DNA from: an uncultured Pirellulaceae bacterium
Lineage (GTDB): Bacteria; Planctomycetota; Planctomycetia; Pirellulales; Pirellulaceae
Direction of reading: 5' to 3'
Length of the DNA: 7,782 nucleotides
Assembly (NCBI GenBank): GCA_947259675.1
Contig: CAMYNE010000079.1
Coordinates: 1 to 7,782, forward strand
The position numbers and the translations under genes are program-made. The notes beneath the pieces were generated by a model that was not told where the DNA came from, did no database searches, and worked only from the letters and a program-made list of their open reading frames with translations. Positions 5,449-7,782 of this stretch are shown piece by piece (position 1 is the stretch's first letter; each line of letters begins with the position of its first letter).

Positions 5449-6600
5449 TCAAATCTGAAGTGTGCCTTGTTTCCTGTGTAAAAACCAATTGTCGATAACC
5501 ACGTTTTTTGCAAACCATTTTGTGGCCATCAGACTCGCAGCAATGTTTTGTAACCAGGCGGCTGGAAGCCAATTAGCAGCTTGATACGGTTTCGGCGGAC
5601 CAAGTCGAGCGACGAGCCGTCGAGGATAAGCCGCCAGTGAATTTGCACTGAAGTCTCCATTGGCATTCGCGATCACATCTGCCGCGATCAAAGCTGATTC
5701 GACAGCCGGACGGATTCCTTCGCCGCTTTGTGGATACGATAATCCGGCTGAATCACCAATCAACAAGATCCTGTCTTGGTGAAGTATTGGCTGTTTTTCG
5801 GCGTATAAACGATACGCATGACCCAGGAAGTGAGTCGGCGCCGGGGCAACGACCTTGTTTTTGGAGCGCAGAAATTCCCAAAACTCGCGAACGTGCGAGG
5901 ACAGACCTGTTTTTTCAAGTCGCCCTAAACCAACGTTCAAAAAATTGCCTTTGCGAAAGCACCAACCGTAACCCTGTAAGTCGCCACAGAAGTAGAGTTC
6001 GGGAACCTCCGAATTCACACTTTGGCTCGACGCTCTTGCCTCCGAAATCTCAAACTCAACCTCCTGAGCATAAACCACAATCGAATTCGAATTTTTGCCG
6101 TCCGACCCGGGCGTTGAACCGTTCGCGTCTGTCTGTTGCCTGACCAGGCGAGCTACAGGACAAAAATGACCACCGGCGCCAACAATCAGACGAGCTTCGT
6201 CCGTTTCGTTAACCAGCCAGCGGCCATTGTCGCGAACGATGTCCTTGACCGGCTTGAACTCACATGGGACCCCACTCCTTTTCAACAAGTAGTTGTCAAA
6301 TTCAATGCGACGGATGCCGTAGCTGACAGGTTGTTGAAAATGTGTTTCCACCATCCGACCACCAATGATGCCGGTGCGAAAACCGGTAATTGGCTGAAAC
6401 GTGTTTTCGCGCCGGTAATCGCCCACATCAATCTGCAAGGCTTCAATCACTTGCGGCGTGACCCAGCCGGCACATGGTTTGACACGGGGAAAAACCCTTT
6501 TGTCAAACAGCTTGACATTCAACCCCGATTTTTTCAGCCGTGCTGCACAAGTTGAACCTGCCGGTCCCGCCCCCACGATGATGACGTCGTGAGAATTCAT
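5449..6600 (-). CDS. Geranylgeranyl-reductase-type FAD-dependent oxidoreductase
   Basis: The 383-residue product is a flavoprotein of the geranylgeranyl reductase / group A monooxygenase fold, whose members reduce isoprenoid or other alkene chains, or hydroxylate or halogenate. Visible motifs are the dinucleotide-binding VIIVGAGPAGSTCAARL (6-22) and PRVKPCAGW (38-46). The latter holds Cys43 at the place of the conserved PCG cysteine of geranylgeranyl reductases. RRIEFDNYLL (97-106) and GAGGHFCPVAR (141-151) follow. YGWCFRKGNFLNVGLG (211-226) corresponds to the YxWxFPKG segment, and GDSAGLSYPQSGEGIRPA (282-299) binds the FAD ribityl-phosphate region. The length is normal and no membrane segment is obvious. 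Its ATG overlaps the stop of the CFA-type gene (ATGA, 6597-6600). GGAGG (minus strand of 6610-6614) lies 9 nt upstream inside that gene, indicating translational coupling and a shared pathway, probably lipid-chain modification. The substrate is unknown. Confidence 0.85.
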   Translation of the reverse strand: MNSHDVIIVGAGPAGSTCAARLKKSGLNVKLFDKRVFPRVKPCAGWVTPQVIEALQIDVGDYRRENTFQPITGFRTGIIGGRMVETHFQQPVSYGIRRIEFDNYLLKRSGVPCEFKPVKDIVRDNGRWLVNETDEARLIVGAGGHFCPVARLVRQQTDANGSTPGSDGKNSNSIVVYAQEVEFEISEARASSQSVNSEVPELYFCGDLQGYGWCFRKGNFLNVGLGRLEKTGLSSHVREFWEFLRSKNKVVAPAPTHFLGHAYRLYAEKQPILHQDRILLIGDSAGLSYPQSGEGIRPAVESALIAADVIANANGDFSANSLAAYPRRLVARLGPPKPYQAANWLPAAWLQNIAASLMATKWFAKNVVIDNWFLHRKQGTLQI

Positions 6601-7782
6601 GAGTGGCCGCCTCCGTTGTTGTTGGACGTCCAGCCGTTGGTCGAAACATTCTTGAGCACCCGCGCGATTCGATCACTCGTCAAATTATACATGTGTTCGC
6701 GCGTGCGGGGAATCTCGTTGGAAGTTCCTTCCGCGAACACGACTTGGAATAATTGCAGGTAACCACTATCGAACGCGGCAACCGAACCCGCCAGGTACAT
6801 TCGCCACATGCGTACAAACTGTTCACCAAACTCGACGCGGACCTGTTCTCGGGAATCCTCAAATCGTTGGAGCCAGTGACGCAGTGTTTCAGCATAATGC
6901 AACCGCAGGTTCTCGACGTCCAGCACCGAAAAATTCGCCGTCTCGAAGACGTCCATCATCTGTCCCAAAGTAGGTGTATAAGCTCCCGGAAAAATTCGTC
7001 GCTCAATCCACGGATTCATTGGGTCGGGCGCAATTTGACCGATCGAATGAATCAAACCGATACCTTCCGGTCTCATACAATCGCGAATGATGTTGCCGAG
7101 CCGTGGATAGTTTTTCACGCCAATATGTTCCAGCATCCCAACGGAAACGAACGTGTCGAATTGCCCCCGGATGTTACGCCAATCGTCATGTACGAATTCG
7201 ACCTGTTGGTTCAAGCCTTCCTGATCAGCCCGTTCTCGTGCCCAGCCGATTTGTTCCCGCGAAATATTGTAGGCTTTAACTCGAACACCGAAGTGCTTGG
7301 CCATGTGCAACGCCAAAGCGCCCCAGCCACAACCGGCTTCGACGACCTGCATCCCCGGTCTTAGTCGCAGTTTTCGGCAAACATGATCCATCTTCGCCCA
7401 TTGAGCCTGTTCAAGTGTGAAGCCGGGTCGGGCGAAATACGCACACGTGTAAACCATCTCTTCATCAAGCCACAGCCGATAAAAATCATTACCAATGTCA
7501 TAGTGGTGATAAATGTTCTGTTTCGATCGTCTCAGACTGTTGTCGTATGGCCGACGCAGTTTCATGAGAACACGTTGCCCAATCGACGTCGAACCCTTCT
7601 GACCCATATTTCGGTAGATGGCCGTCATGCACTCTGCCATGTCCCCATCAATTTCGAGTCGCCCTTGTACGTAGGCTTCACCAAACTGAAATAATGGATC
7701 CGTCGCAAGTGCCAGGAGCGTACGATTGTCGCGGATCTTGATCGCGGCGATAGGCTGACCGTTGCCGGAAACAACTTCCCCG
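6597..7782 (-). CDS. cfa: Cyclopropane-fatty-acid synthase-type SAM methyltransferase, N-terminus beyond window
   Basis: The frame stays open past the internal ATG at 7640 up to the window edge, adding 47 codons. These include the family's N-terminal FGEAYVQGRLEIDGD, so the true start lies outside. The 394 visible residues already exceed E. coli Cfa. Counting from the first complete codon (7781), the order is N-terminal lipid-binding segment (1-50), YHHYDIGNDFY (91-101), VYTCAYF (110-116, active-site Cys113), SAM-binding VVEAGCGWGALALHMA (146-161), MLEHIG (216-221, Glu218), LIHSIG (243-248, His245) and LRLHYAETLRHW (292-303, candidate Tyr296). These match the bicarbonate-site Cys, Glu, His and Tyr of E. 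coli Cfa, so it is probably active. Such enzymes transfer a methylene or methyl group from SAM to unsaturated membrane acyl chains. Whether the product is a cyclopropane or a methyl-branched/alkylidene chain cannot be decided here. It overlaps the downstream flavoprotein gene by 4 nt. Confidence 0.9.
   Translation of the reverse strand, partial: GEVVSGNGQPIAAIKIRDNRTLLALATDPLFQFGEAYVQGRLEIDGDMAECMTAIYRNMGQKGSTSIGQRVLMKLRRPYDNSLRRSKQNIYHHYDIGNDFYRLWLDEEMVYTCAYFARPGFTLEQAQWAKMDHVCRKLRLRPGMQVVEAGCGWGALALHMAKHFGVRVKAYNISREQIGWARERADQEGLNQQVEFVHDDWRNIRGQFDTFVSVGMLEHIGVKNYPRLGNIIRDCMRPEGIGLIHSIGQIAPDPMNPWIERRIFPGAYTPTLGQMMDVFETANFSVLDVENLRLHYAETLRHWLQRFEDSREQVRVEFGEQFVRMWRMYLAGSVAAFDSGYLQLFQVVFAEGTSNEIPRTREHMYNLTSDRIARVLKNVSTNGWTSNNNGGGHS

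Noticed and set aside
6753..7364. 203-codon plus-strand open frame opposite the CFA-type gene
   Set aside because: It is antisense to strongly conserved catalytic motifs and has no family-like sequence. It is a shadow frame.
6597..7640. Taking the ATG at 7640 as the true start of the CFA-type gene
   Set aside because: The upstream frame has no stop up to the window edge and encodes the conserved N-terminal FGEAYVQGRLEIDGD segment, so the gene starts outside the window.

Overview
The window most likely comes from a Gram-negative environmental bacterium. A planctomycete (Planctomycetota, Pirellulales-like) is my best guess. The reasons are the mixture of families (a baeRF-type eRF1-like protein, CHAD, DUF2267, an exported bactofilin-like protein, and a CFA synthase next to a geranylgeranyl-reductase-like flavoprotein), a roughly balanced base composition, and an 84-bp nested palindromic repeat of a kind I associate with such genomes. 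No rRNA, tRNA, CRISPR array, transposase or phage gene is visible.

Left part (1-1640, minus strand): the start of an unrecognised coiled-coil-like protein (cut by the window edge) lies 59 nt downstream of a 434-residue exported beta-solenoid membrane protein of bactofilin type. The 334-bp divergent intergenic region (1641-1974) follows and is the most informative non-coding stretch. It holds a sigma-54 (-24/-12) promoter match facing each way, plus two copies of an 11-bp palindrome CAGATAGTCTG placed 126 bp apart. It looks like a shared, activator-controlled bidirectional promoter.

Middle part: a plus-strand gene (1975-3123) encodes a baeRF protein, a bacterial relative of archaeo-eukaryotic release factor eRF1. 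It converges on a minus-strand CHAD-domain gene, and the nested palindromic repeat (3152-3235) lies in the gap between them.

Right part (3349-7782, minus strand): five genes run the same way. In transcription order they are a CFA-synthase-type SAM methyltransferase (N-terminus beyond the window edge), a geranylgeranyl-reductase-type FAD oxidoreductase overlapping it by ATGA, a 186-residue conserved protein with a CPKC motif, a DUF2267 protein, and the CHAD protein. The spacings are -4, 48, 48 and 117 nt. The first two are almost certainly co-translated and probably act on membrane lipid chains. The CHAD protein may bind polyphosphate. Taken together the content suggests a stress or envelope-adaptation locus (lipid modification, polyphosphate, a ribosome-linked eRF1-like factor, an envelope scaffold). 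That theme is inference from families, not shown by the sequence.
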